Positions 8,950-17,245 of a DNA stretch of 64,000 bases are shown here, piece by piece. The DNA is taken from positions 1 to 64,000 of the forward strand of contig DAOTTQ010000086.1 in NCBI GenBank assembly GCA_034437555.1, written 5' to 3'. The DNA is from JANWYT01 sp034437555. Lineage in GTDB: Bacteria > Chloroflexota > Anaerolineae > Aggregatilineales > Phototrophicaceae. Position numbers and translations under genes: made by a program. Below the pieces are notes generated by a model that saw only the letters and a list, made by a program, of their open reading frames with translations, was not told where the DNA came from and searched no databases. The stretch's first letter is position 1. Every line of letters starts with the position of its first letter.

Positions 8950-8986
8950 AAACAGCCCCATTCCTGTTAAAGAAGTGGGGCTGTTT
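8950..8986. terminator. Rho-independent terminator, possibly bidirectional
   Basis: An 11-bp perfect stem (8950-8960 with 8976-8986) carries an AAACAGCCCCA arm and ends in TTT on the plus strand and in TTT-rich sequence on the minus strand. It lies between the convergent EF-G paralogue and mgsA genes. Confidence 0.8.
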
Positions 8987-9013
8987 GAATATTTGAAGAT
9001 GAGACACAGAACT

Positions 9014-9394
9014 TTATAATTTTTGTACAGAAATAACAAACCTAGCGGTTGCCGTATTCGTGGCTAACGGCACATTATGCACGTTGCAAATACGCAATAG
9101 GCTTTGAATGTCGGGGTCATGAGGGTGCTTGCCCAGTGGGTCTACAAAAAAGAATACCGCCGCAATTTTGCCCTCTGCCACCATCGCCGCAATTTGGGCA
9201 TCACCGCCCTGCGGTCCCGAAAGCATTTTAGTTACGGTTAAGCCCGCCTTTTCGCTCACCAGTCCGCCAGTAGTGGAGGTTGCCACTAACGTATAGCGTG
9301 CTAAAACCTCGCGGTTTTCCATAACAAATGCCACCATGTCGGCTTTTTTACCATCATGAGAAATAAGCGCAAGTGTCGTGGCTGTCTCACCCAT
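9014..9394 (-). CDS. mgsA: Methylglyoxal synthase
   Basis: A 126-residue enzyme that converts dihydroxyacetone phosphate to methylglyoxal and phosphate, a bypass of lower glycolysis that relieves sugar-phosphate stress. Family signatures are clear: LISHDGKK near the N-terminus, GPQGGDAQI containing the catalytic Asp, DPLGKHPHDPDI with the active-site His, and NVPLATNTATA. The length is a little shorter than that of the E. coli enzyme (about 150), with C-terminal trimming. It sits six bases downstream of a stand-alone receiver gene, so the two are co-transcribed and a link between signalling and carbon overflow is plausible. The glycogen genes lie a few kilobases away but on a separate unit. 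Confidence 0.95.
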   Translation of the reverse strand: MGETATTLALISHDGKKADMVAFVMENREVLARYTLVATSTTGGLVSEKAGLTVTKMLSGPQGGDAQIAAMVAEGKIAAVFFFVDPLGKHPHDPDIQSLLRICNVHNVPLATNTATARFVISVQKL

Positions 9395-9400
9395 AATGGC

Positions 9401-9781
9401 TTACGCTTCTGCGGATTGCGCCAAAATGGAACGCACCTTGGCAACAAGGTCATGGTGCAAAATTGGCTTTGGCAAATAATCATTTGCGCCCGCTTCCATG
9501 CCCTGCATCACACTATCGGCATCACCACGCGCAGATAAGATAAGCACAGGAATACTGTGTGTATCATTACGTTGGCGAACAACTTTGCATAGCTCTATCC
9601 CGTTCATGCCGGGCATCATAACATCTAAGATGATAAGGTCAGGGGTATTTTGGTCTAGAACTGCCAAAGCGTCATTTGCATCTTTAGCTTTTAGCACATC
9701 AAACCCACCACGCTCTAACATGATGCCTATCAGCGTCAAAGCGCCTAGCTCGTCATCTACAACGAGAATATTCTTTTTCAT
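9401..9781 (-). CDS. Stand-alone CheY-like response regulator
   Basis: A 126-residue single receiver domain with the standard residues: the DD pair in VVDDE, the phosphoacceptor Asp in LILDVMMPG, Ser in LILSARG and Lys in LPKPI. There is no output domain, so it must act by protein contact or as a phosphorelay intermediate. The ATG is preceded by GGAGG. It heads a two-gene operon with mgsA. No kinase is adjacent; the nearest orphan-compatible kinase in the window is at 20692-21951, but that one already has its own partner. Which process it controls cannot be told from the sequence. Confidence 0.9.
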   Translation of the reverse strand: MKKNILVVDDELGALTLIGIMLERGGFDVLKAKDANDALAVLDQNTPDLIILDVMMPGMNGIELCKVVRQRNDTHSIPVLILSARGDADSVMQGMEAGANDYLPKPILHHDLVAKVRSILAQSAEA

Positions 9782-9826
9782 TCAGTCCTCCGCTTTGGGT
9801 GAGTGCCAATGATGGTAATCATCAAC

Positions 9827-9854
9827 CCTATATACAACCTTATAATAAGTGCAA
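9827..9854 (-). promoter_or_regulatory. Probable promoter of the receiver-mgsA operon
   Basis: On the minus strand TTGCAC (9854-9849) is followed after 16 bases by TATAGG (9832-9827), about 45 bases upstream of the receiver start. Both boxes are near consensus but the spacing is one base short. Confidence 0.45.
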
Positions 9855-9930
9855 ATTGGAACATAACACCATTAAGAATCTCCATTATGATGATAAGTTT
9901 ACCACTTGATTGTTCTATTGCAAACACTCC

Positions 9931-10031
9931 GCCCTTAGGGTAAGGGCTTTTATACATTTCAAACCCCTCATCAGGGGCATAAAGCAGACACTGATGCCTT
10001 TAAGTGCTTATTTTCTCCCCCGATTGGGGGA
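9931..10031. other. Cluster of three short hairpins in a 423-bp gene-free stretch
   Basis: The stretch 9782-10204 holds no convincing gene. Three small inverted repeats lie in a row: GCCCTTA/TAAGGGC (9931-9937 and 9941-9947, followed by TTTT), CCCCT/AGGGG (9964-9968 and 9973-9977) and TCCCCC/GGGGGA (10016-10021 and 10026-10031). They may form a processed leader, terminators or a decayed repeat element. A TATAAT at 10150-10155 without a good -35 box is the likely -10 of the downstream hydrolase gene. Confidence 0.4.
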
Positions 10032-10204
10032 ACACAAATCCCCTTCTTAAATCAAAGTGAACTCCACGATAATCAGGCTTGCAAATAGGCAAAAGCCCAA
10101 TTCCCCCACTGATTAGGGAAACAGTGCCACCTTTCGCCAAAACCTTTCGTATAATGGATTGTAAGGATATAACAATATTTACAACACAAAGGAGCAAAAC
10201 AACC

Positions 10205-12172
10205 ATGCTAAAACGCCTTTTGTTTGTTACTGTATTTTCGCTATTGGCAATCACTGCCGTAGCTCAAGACAATCTTTACACTTCACCCGACGGCTTATGG
10301 ACAGCGACGTTACCACAAGGCTGGTTGGTAGAAGAAAATGAAGCGGGCTATATTACTATCAAAAGCCCCGACGATGCCATTTTGCTTCACTTTATGACGT
10401 ATGAAACCACAGACCTTGAGCAATCTGTCCTTGATGCTTGGGCATTACTAGACCCCGAATTTGACAGTAGCTACACCGATGACAAGCTACAAGTGATTGA
10501 GGATGCCGTACTGCTACAGGGCTTTGAAAAGGGCGCACTCATCACCTATCAAGAGGGTACAGGCGCAGACGGCGCACTCATCTTGGGTAGTGCCAGCTTG
10601 TTTGAAGGCATTAGCTACGTCACTCTTATTCAAACCAATTTAACGGGCATTCAACGCCGTTTTGCCCAATACCAAATGTTAGCCACTAGCTTTAAGGCAA
10701 CCGCCATGGAAGCCGAAGTCGTTCTAACGGACGTAGCTCCTGCCGTGTGGGATGAAAGCCTCAGCGAAGAATTACGTGCCTTTGTCAATGAATCCCTGAC
10801 AGGCTTGCAAGCAACAGGCGCAGCTGTTGCCATTGTTCAAAATGGTGAAGTGGTATTCGCCGAAGGCTTTGGCGCAAAGAATGACGCAGGCGACCCTGTT
10901 ACCCCCGATACTCTCATGATGATTGGTTCTACCACTAAAAGCCTTAGCACGCTCTTGATGGCGCAAGCCGTAGATGCGGGCGCAATGGCTTGGGAATCAC
11001 CTGTCATTGAAGTGTTGCCCTCCTTTGCCGTTAAAGACCCCACCATCACCCAAGAAATTGTAGTCCAAAACTTGGTATGCGCCTGTACAGGTGTACCTCG
11101 CCGTGACTTAGAGTTCCTCTTTAACACCGTTACCGCCGAGGACATTGTCGTATCGTTGCAAGACTTTGAGTTCTTTACGGACTTTGGCGAAGCCTTCCAA
11201 TATAGCAATCAAATGGTGGCTGTCGGGGGTTACGTTGCTGCTGTTGCCCTAACAGGCGAAAAGACCAACCTATACGAAAACTATGTCAATTTAGTGGATA
11301 GTCAAATTTTTGCACCACTGGGTATGGCACGCTCCACATTCAATTTTGACACCGTAGAAGCCGATGCCGATGTAGCGTTGCCTTACGGCAGCAGCATCTT
11401 GGCATACCAAGAAATGAGCGTTGACGAAGAACGTTGGGCAAGCCCCATTGCGCCCGCCGGGGCAGCATGGTCTAGCGCCAACGATATGGCACAATACGCC
11501 ATCTTTGCTCTTAACAAAGGCGTTTCTGCCAACGGCGAGCGCATTGTAAGCGAAGAAAACTTACTTCGTACTTGGGAACCCCAAATTGAAGTGGGTGCAA
11601 ATGCCGATTATGGATTGGGGTGGTTTATAGATGCGTATAAGAGCGTGCCACTCATCCATCATGGGGGCAACACCTTTGGTTATAGCAGCGACTTCGCTTT
11701 CTTGCCCGACAACGGCTTTGGGATTGTGATTTTAGTCAATCAACAAGCCTCTGCTGTTCCCGGTTTGGTACGTCAATTTGCCCTAGAATTGCTGTATGAC
11801 CAAGAGCAAGAGTCCCGTGATACGTTGGCATTTTCGGTTAAGAGTCTTACTGATGCAGTGACAGAAGCCACACCCTTATATAGCGAAACCATCACCGATG
11901 TTGAAACCGTCAGTGGTTATGTAGGAACATTTAGTAACCCCGTTTTGGGCGACCTTATCATCACCCTGGATGAAGAAGGCAACCTAAGCGCAGATGCTGG
12001 CGAATTTGGCGGTGCCGTGTGGCAACGCACTAATAAAGAAGGCGAAGTCGCCTACATTATGGCAGAACCGCCCCTTGCTGGCACAGAACTGGTGTTGGGA
12101 GAAACAGATGGCGTAAAAACAATCACCATTGGCGCAGGTGTTATAGAGTACATCTTTACGTTCCAATCGTAA
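10205..12172 (+). CDS. Secreted serine hydrolase of the class C beta-lactamase/DD-peptidase fold
   Basis: Reading from the ATG at 10205 (AAAGGAG upstream) gives 655 residues with a signal peptide cleaved near AVAQ (residue 21). The alternative start at 10079 would bury the signal peptide. Residues 22-175 form an N-terminal domain I do not recognise. The serine-hydrolase domain (about 185-560) has the catalytic S242-x-x-K245 (STTK), Y333-S-N (YSN) and H486-G-G (HGG). A small beta-rich domain ends the protein. Such enzymes act outside the cell on peptidoglycan peptides, D-amino-acid peptides or esters; the substrate is not predictable, and beta-lactam resistance should not be assumed. The gene is transcribed alone. 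Confidence 0.85.
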   Translation: MLKRLLFVTVFSLLAITAVAQDNLYTSPDGLWTATLPQGWLVEENEAGYITIKSPDDAILLHFMTYETTDLEQSVLDAWALLDPEFDSSYTDDKLQVIEDAVLLQGFEKGALITYQEGTGADGALILGSASLFEGISYVTLIQTNLTGIQRRFAQYQMLATSFKATAMEAEVVLTDVAPAVWDESLSEELRAFVNESLTGLQATGAAVAIVQNGEVVFAEGFGAKNDAGDPVTPDTLMMIGSTTKSLSTLLMAQAVDAGAMAWESPVIEVLPSFAVKDPTITQEIVVQNLVCACTGVPRRDLEFLFNTVTAEDIVVSLQDFEFFTDFGEAFQYSNQMVAVGGYVAAVALTGEKTNLYENYVNLVDSQIFAPLGMARSTFNFDTVEADADVALPYGSSILAYQEMSVDEERWASPIAPAGAAWSSANDMAQYAIFALNKGVSANGERIVSEENLLRTWEPQIEVGANADYGLGWFIDAYKSVPLIHHGGNTFGYSSDFAFLPDNGFGIVILVNQQASAVPGLVRQFALELLYDQEQESRDTLAFSVKSLTDAVTEATPLYSETITDVETVSGYVGTFSNPVLGDLIITLDEEGNLSADAGEFGGAVWQRTNKEGEVAYIMAEPPLAGTELVLGETDGVKTITIGAGVIEYIFTFQS

Positions 12173-12190
12173 CGCACGCTTAAAATACGT

Positions 12191-12220
12191 GTGGGCGGGC
12201 TGCATCTGTGGCTCGCCCAC
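12191..12220 (+). terminator. Stem-loop after the serine hydrolase
   Basis: GTGGGCG (12191-12197) pairs with CGCCCAC (12214-12220) 19 bases after the stop. There is no clear T-run, so it is a weak terminator or an mRNA 3' stabiliser. Confidence 0.45.
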
Positions 12221-12431
12221 GCCTTCTAAAACATCCCCCATGATAGGGAGACTAAATCCCCTGTATGAAGCATCTTTTCGCCACCATAATAAGTCTCATA
12301 CACACAGGGTCATTTATTTCCCCAAATGCTGGAGGATTGAAGCCCATTAACATCGCAAGATTTTGTATACTTAGGGACGTTGCCTTTGGGTAACAGCCAA
12401 CACCAAAATTTATCACACAGGAGGGGTAAAA

Positions 12432-13352
12432 ATGGCACAATCATCAACCGCCATTAAGGTAGAAAATATCAGCAAGTCTTATGGTGACTTCAAAGCCGTA
12501 AGCAACGTTTCTTTTGAAGTATATCATGGTGAAATTTTCGCGCTTCTGGGCCCCAACGGCGCAGGCAAAAGCACCACCATTCGCATGATTTTAGACATCA
12601 TTCGCCCAGATTCGGGCAAAATTAGTGTGCTGGGTGCGCCACTTAACGATGCCACCAAAGATAAGCTGGGGTATTTGCCCGAAGAACGCGGTCTTTATAA
12701 AAGCGTTAGCGTCATCGAAATGATGGGCTATTTGGGGCGTTTGAAGGGCTTAAGCTATGCCGATGCCAATAAACGCGCGATGGCACTCTTAGAGAAGCTG
12801 TCGTTGGCAGAAGTGGCAAAGAAAAAAGTGAGCGAACTAAGCAAGGGTATGCAACAAAAAGTGCAATTTGCCGTTACCGTGATGCACGACCCCGAACTCA
12901 TTATCATTGATGAGCCGTTTAGTGGGCTAGACCCCGTCAACCGCTTAGTTATTAAGGACTTGCTCTTTGAGTTTAGAGCAAAAGGTGGTGCGATTGTCAT
13001 GAGTACGCACCAAATGGAACAAGTGGAAGAAATGGCAAATCGCATGACCATGATTAGCAAGGGGCAACAAAAGTTATACGGTGCAGTAGAAGAAATTCGC
13101 GCACGCTATGCCCAACACGCCATCATCGTAGAAGGCAAAGGCGACTGGAACAAGCTAACGGGCGTGCAAAGCGTAGAGTCTGACCCCAATTCACGCGATG
13201 CTCAATTGCTTCATCTTAACGAGAATGCCTCCAGTGACGACGTGCTAGCCGCCATTGCCAGCTCGCCCAACTACAGCATTAGTCGTTTTGAATTGGCTGT
13301 GCCTAGCCTGAATGAAATCTTCATTCAAGTGGCGGGCGAAAGGAGCGAATAG
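12432..13352 (+). CDS. ABC transporter ATP-binding protein (NatA-like exporter)
   Basis: A 306-residue ATPase subunit that powers the two permeases encoded after it. Walker A is GPNGAGKST (40-48), the signature is LSKGMQQ (136-142, with K in place of the usual G) and Walker B with its glutamate is LIIIDEP (156-162); the H-loop lies in STHQMEQ. The C-terminal 80 residues form the extra domain common in NatA/DrrA-type exporters. The start has AGGAGG upstream. The permease gene begins three bases after the stop, so the three genes form one operon. The family exports Na+, antibiotics or lipids; sequence alone does not tell the substrate. Confidence 0.9.
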   Translation: MAQSSTAIKVENISKSYGDFKAVSNVSFEVYHGEIFALLGPNGAGKSTTIRMILDIIRPDSGKISVLGAPLNDATKDKLGYLPEERGLYKSVSVIEMMGYLGRLKGLSYADANKRAMALLEKLSLAEVAKKKVSELSKGMQQKVQFAVTVMHDPELIIIDEPFSGLDPVNRLVIKDLLFEFRAKGGAIVMSTHQMEQVEEMANRMTMISKGQQKLYGAVEEIRARYAQHAIIVEGKGDWNKLTGVQSVESDPNSRDAQLLHLNENASSDDVLAAIASSPNYSISRFELAVPSLNEIFIQVAGERSE

Positions 13353-13355
13353 AAC

Positions 13356-14600
13356 ATGGGCAGATTATGGATTGTGGCACGCCACGAATTTTTAACCAAC
13401 CTTCGCAAGCGGTCTTTTCTTTTTGCTGTGTTTGGCTTGCCGTTATTGCTTTTGGGGATATTTGCCGTTGTAGGGTTTGCAACATCACTTGCGTTCTCTA
13501 GCAGTGACATTACAGGCGAAAATGTGGGTTATGTAGACGAAATTGGTGTACTTAGTTTAGCCCTCGAAAAGCCCGAAGGCTTTAACCCCATCGCCGATGC
13601 CGAGACAGCAAGTGCCTCACTAGAGGCGGGCGAAATTGAAGGTTACTTTATTGTGGGTGATGCCTATGTCAACACGGGCAATATCCCCTTCTACGCCAAA
13701 GGCGCAGTATCCGACGAACTGGAGGACATTATCAGTGCGTTTGTGGTACGTAATGTAGTATCACAAACCAATAGCACCTTACCCGAAGACCTGCTAGAAA
13801 ACCCCGCCCGTATGACTGTTTTCCTAGAAAACACAGGGCGCATGGTAAGCCGAGATGCGTTTGTGGTGCTGTTTATCATTCCTTTGGTGTTTGTCATGCT
13901 GTTTATGATGGCGTTGCAGTTTAGCAGTGGCTTCTTGATGTCTAGCGTAGTAGAAGAAAAATCCAACCGCATCATGGAATTACTCATCACGTCCGTTACC
14001 CCCGCCCAATTGCTAGGGGGTAAAATTATCGGATTGGGTGGCTTGGGCTTGGTACAAATCGGAGCTTGGGTGTTATTTAGTGTGGTTGGTTTCTTCTTGT
14101 TCCAAAACACAGAAGTGTTGCAGGGCGTTGTATTGCCCGTTGATTTGATAGTGGTAGCTGCTTTATATTTCTTCCTCAATTTCTTCTTGTACGGGAGCTT
14201 GATGGCAGGCATTGGCGCAGTGGTGGACAGTGAACAAGAAAGCCGTCAGATAGCGGGTATTTTATCGCTTGTATTGGTGCTTCCGTTGTTCTTTCTAACG
14301 CAGTTCTTCACCGACCCCGACACGAACCCCATTGTGCTGTTCCTAAGCTACTTTCCATTCTCATCGGGCTTGGCAATGCTACTTCGTATGACGTTTGGCG
14401 TGGTAGGGATAGGCGAACTCGCGTTAAGTTTGGGCATTTCGCTGGCAACAACCATCTTCATTACATGGGCATCCGCAAAAGTATTCCGTTGGGGCTTGCT
14501 ATTGTATGGCAAGAAAATCACCCTGCGCGAACTTTGGCGCGTTATTCGTGGAAAATCAGATATGAGCTTTACGGCTCCTCAAAGCGCGGAGGCAAAATAG
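13356..14600 (+). CDS. ABC-2 type permease, first copy (NatB-like)
   Basis: A 414-residue permease with one N-terminal membrane segment, a large extracytoplasmic domain (about 45-165) and five or more C-terminal membrane segments. The motif VVEEKSNRIMELLITS just after the second membrane segment is typical of the NatB/ABC-2 family, where it contacts the ATPase. It pairs with the ATP-binding protein three bases upstream. It is clearly paralogous to the next gene, so the working exporter is probably a heterodimer of permeases with a dimer of the ATPase. Confidence 0.88.
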   Translation: MGRLWIVARHEFLTNLRKRSFLFAVFGLPLLLLGIFAVVGFATSLAFSSSDITGENVGYVDEIGVLSLALEKPEGFNPIADAETASASLEAGEIEGYFIVGDAYVNTGNIPFYAKGAVSDELEDIISAFVVRNVVSQTNSTLPEDLLENPARMTVFLENTGRMVSRDAFVVLFIIPLVFVMLFMMALQFSSGFLMSSVVEEKSNRIMELLITSVTPAQLLGGKIIGLGGLGLVQIGAWVLFSVVGFFLFQNTEVLQGVVLPVDLIVVAALYFFLNFFLYGSLMAGIGAVVDSEQESRQIAGILSLVLVLPLFFLTQFFTDPDTNPIVLFLSYFPFSSGLAMLLRMTFGVVGIGELALSLGISLATTIFITWASAKVFRWGLLLYGKKITLRELWRVIRGKSDMSFTAPQSAEAK

Positions 14601-14602
14601 CA

Positions 14603-15859
14603 ATGAATCTATCACGCATTTGGCAGGTATTCCTGCACGAACTTAAGAAAAATCTCTTTCGGCGTGGCTTTTTATTTACCACATTCGGTATTCCCCTCAT
14701 TGCGGGCTTGCTGATGATTGGCTATGACCTTACACAGCGCAACAATAACACACCCGACCCCAAAGAAGCGGTAAGCATCCTTGACCAATTCGACTTTAGG
14801 GGCATAGAAAAAGCGGGCTTGGTAGACAATGGCGATACGTTTACCACCATTAGCCAACCGTTAGAGGGCATCCTAATTCCATTTGAGGATGAAGCAAGCG
14901 CGCGCATCGCCCTAAGAAACCGTGAAATTGATGTGTTCTATGTCATCTCGCCCGATTACCTCAGCACAGGCAATATCACGCTTCATTTGCCGGGCTTGTC
15001 TCTGAATATGCTCACCTCACAACCCATTGAGCAACTCTTTTACACCACCCTAGCCGAAGGCATCGACCCCACGCTCTTGACCGCATTGCGCCAACGGGTG
15101 ACCATTGAAGAGTTTAACTTAACACGCACCAATTCTGGCTCTGCCACCAACTTTGATGCCGATTTCCTTGTGTTATATGTGTTCGTCATTGTGTACTTGA
15201 TGGGCATCTTCTTGACGAATGGCTACTTGCTTCAAAGCGTTATTGAGGAAAAAGAGAATCGTCTTATCGAGATTCTTATTTCCACCATGCGCCCCACAGA
15301 GCTACTCACGGGCAAAATCTTGGCTTTAGGCTTGGTAGGCATCATCCAAGTGGTTACTTGGGTGGGTAGTGTGGTCTTTTTGCTGAATGTGGCACAAGGT
15401 CTCACTAGTTTTCAAAACGTGGTCGCCATTAGTAGTATTCAGCTTCCGTATGCCAATTTCCCTGTGATGTTTGCGTACTTTGTGCTGGGATACCTGCTAT
15501 TTGCGGCTTTCTATGGGGCGGTGGGCGCACTGTCCACTTCAATGAGAGAGGGTCCTGGCTATGCGGTGGTGTTTACATTGCCTGCGGTGTTGCCCTTTTA
15601 CTTCTTTGCCGTGTTTACAGAATCGCCCAATGGTGCGCTTCCTACGGCACTAAGCCTGTTCCCCATTACTGCGCCCATCTCTATGTTGATGCGCATCACG
15701 GTGGTGGATGTACCCGCCGAACAAATCATCATTAGCCTAACGCTACTCGCGCTTACGGCATTGGCGGCGATGTGGATGGCAGGACGGCTTTTCCGTGTGC
15801 AAACATTGCTTGCGGGGCAAATGCCAAAGCTCCGCGATATTCCTAAACTGTTGCGCTAA
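14603..15859 (+). CDS. ABC-2 type permease, second copy (NatB-like)
   Basis: A 418-residue paralogue of the preceding permease with the same layout: N-terminal membrane segment, extracytoplasmic domain, then VIEEKENRLIEILIST and a C-terminal membrane bundle. I chose the ATG at 14603, two bases after the upstream stop and preceded by GGAGG; an in-frame ATG at 14465 lies inside the previous gene. Overall identity to the first permease looks moderate, so the duplication is old. The two are inferred to form a heterodimer in one exporter. Confidence 0.88.
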   Translation: MNLSRIWQVFLHELKKNLFRRGFLFTTFGIPLIAGLLMIGYDLTQRNNNTPDPKEAVSILDQFDFRGIEKAGLVDNGDTFTTISQPLEGILIPFEDEASARIALRNREIDVFYVISPDYLSTGNITLHLPGLSLNMLTSQPIEQLFYTTLAEGIDPTLLTALRQRVTIEEFNLTRTNSGSATNFDADFLVLYVFVIVYLMGIFLTNGYLLQSVIEEKENRLIEILISTMRPTELLTGKILALGLVGIIQVVTWVGSVVFLLNVAQGLTSFQNVVAISSIQLPYANFPVMFAYFVLGYLLFAAFYGAVGALSTSMREGPGYAVVFTLPAVLPFYFFAVFTESPNGALPTALSLFPITAPISMLMRITVVDVPAEQIIISLTLLALTALAAMWMAGRLFRVQTLLAGQMPKLRDIPKLLR

Positions 15860-15883
15860 AGCATTGGTTTAGACCACACCCCA

Positions 15884-15922
15884 ATAAAAAAGCCACCCTC
15901 TCTTAAGGTGTGGCTTTTTTAT
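15884..15922. terminator. Bidirectional Rho-independent terminator
   Basis: A perfect 13-bp stem (15884-15896 with 15910-15922) has the GCCAC/GTGGC core and flanking A6 and T6 runs, so it can stop transcription of both the ABC operon and the convergent glgC. Confidence 0.92.
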
Positions 15923-15956
15923 TTTGTGCTATGTAGAAGATGCAATGCGAGAACGT

Positions 15957-17222
15957 TTAGTCTTTGGTGGCTTCATAACCAAGCATAGTACCATCTGGAA
16001 TTACTTTATTGGGGTATGCGCTAAATTCGGAACGGTCTAAATCTGTGCCTAAAATGCACGCGCCCCCAATGGTAAAGTACGGCGGAATCACCGTGTTTTT
16101 GCCCACACAAGTAATGCCGTCACTCCCTTGATAGTTCATACTGCCCACTTTTGCGCCTTGCCCCACCACCACAATTTTATCAATGATGCTGCGTTCCACT
16201 AACGCATCACGCTCAATATAGGCATCAGTTAAAATAACGCTATCGCGCACAGTGGCGTTGGGTCCGATGTATACACCGGGTGAAAGCACACAATTTTCAA
16301 CGGTTGCCCCCTCACAAATAATCGCGCCATCACTAATCAGGCTATTGATGATATTTGCGCTCCGTTCTGTACGCACAGGGGGGCGTTCTTCGCTTCGGGT
16401 ATGAATTACCCACGTTCTATCGTTTAGGTTTAAGGATGGCGGGTCTTGGAGTAAGTCCATGTGGGCTTCCCAAAACGCTTCAATAGTTCCGACATCAATC
16501 CAATAGCCTCCGTAGGGATACGCGAAAACGTTGGCTTTGTCCTCTAGCAAGCGCGGAATCACGTCCTTGCCAAAGTCACGCTTAGAGCCTTGTCGCTTTT
16601 GGTCACTTAGCACGGCTTCTTCTAGCACATGATAGCTAAACACATATACGCCCATGCTCGCAAGGTTACCAGGGGGATTTTTTGGTTTTTCTACAAAGGT
16701 TTTTACGCGGTAGTTTTCATCCACATCCAAAATGCCAAAACGGCTGGCATCTTGTAATGGCACGCGAATGGTACAAACGGTCAAGTCTGCGCTCTTTTCG
16801 CGGTGGTATTGCACCAATAAATCGTAGTCCATTTGATAAATGTGGTCACCGCTTAAAATAAGCACATATTCAGGTTGTCCACGCCGAATAAAATTAAGGT
16901 TTTGTGCAACAGCATCGGCTGTTCCCACATACCAATCAGTATCGTTGCTTCCCTTGTACGGTTGTAGCATTTGCACACCACCCGTAAAAGAGCGGTCTAA
17001 ATCCCAAGGTCGCCCTTTACCAATGTGGTCGTTAAGGCTGTGTGGGCGGTATTGCGTCAGTACCAAAACATCAAAAATGTTGCTGTTGACGCAGTTTGAA
17101 AGTGCGAAGTCAATAATACGATATTTACCAGCAAACGGAACAGCAGGCTTGGCGCGTTTAAGCGTTAGGCTTGCTAATCGTGTTCCCTTACCTCCTGCTA
17201 AAATAATGGCTTTTACACGCAT
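15957..17222 (-). CDS. glgC: Glucose-1-phosphate adenylyltransferase
   Basis: A 421-residue ADP-glucose pyrophosphorylase that makes ADP-glucose from glucose-1-phosphate and ATP, the committed step of bacterial glycogen synthesis. The nucleotide-binding motif LAGGKGTRL (9-17) is followed by KPAVPFAGKYRIIDF, and SGDHIYQMDY carries the metal-binding Asp. The C-terminal third is a left-handed beta-helix with isoleucine-rich hexapeptides, as in the family. It is the last gene of the operon GH57-glgA-glgC and begins 23 bases after glgA. It is probably allosterically controlled, as other GlgC enzymes are; this is known of the family and not visible here. Confidence 0.96.
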   Translation of the reverse strand: MRVKAIILAGGKGTRLASLTLKRAKPAVPFAGKYRIIDFALSNCVNSNIFDVLVLTQYRPHSLNDHIGKGRPWDLDRSFTGGVQMLQPYKGSNDTDWYVGTADAVAQNLNFIRRGQPEYVLILSGDHIYQMDYDLLVQYHREKSADLTVCTIRVPLQDASRFGILDVDENYRVKTFVEKPKNPPGNLASMGVYVFSYHVLEEAVLSDQKRQGSKRDFGKDVIPRLLEDKANVFAYPYGGYWIDVGTIEAFWEAHMDLLQDPPSLNLNDRTWVIHTRSEERPPVRTERSANIINSLISDGAIICEGATVENCVLSPGVYIGPNATVRDSVILTDAYIERDALVERSIIDKIVVVGQGAKVGSMNYQGSDGITCVGKNTVIPPYFTIGGACILGTDLDRSEFSAYPNKVIPDGTMLGYEATKD

Positions 17223-17245
17223 AAGAAAAAATCCTTTTTTGTGGG

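Noticed and set aside
10205..12172. Antibiotic-resistance class C beta-lactamase
   Set aside because: The STTK, YSN and HGG motifs are shared by many peptidases and esterases of this fold, and the 655-residue multi-domain layout is not that of AmpC.
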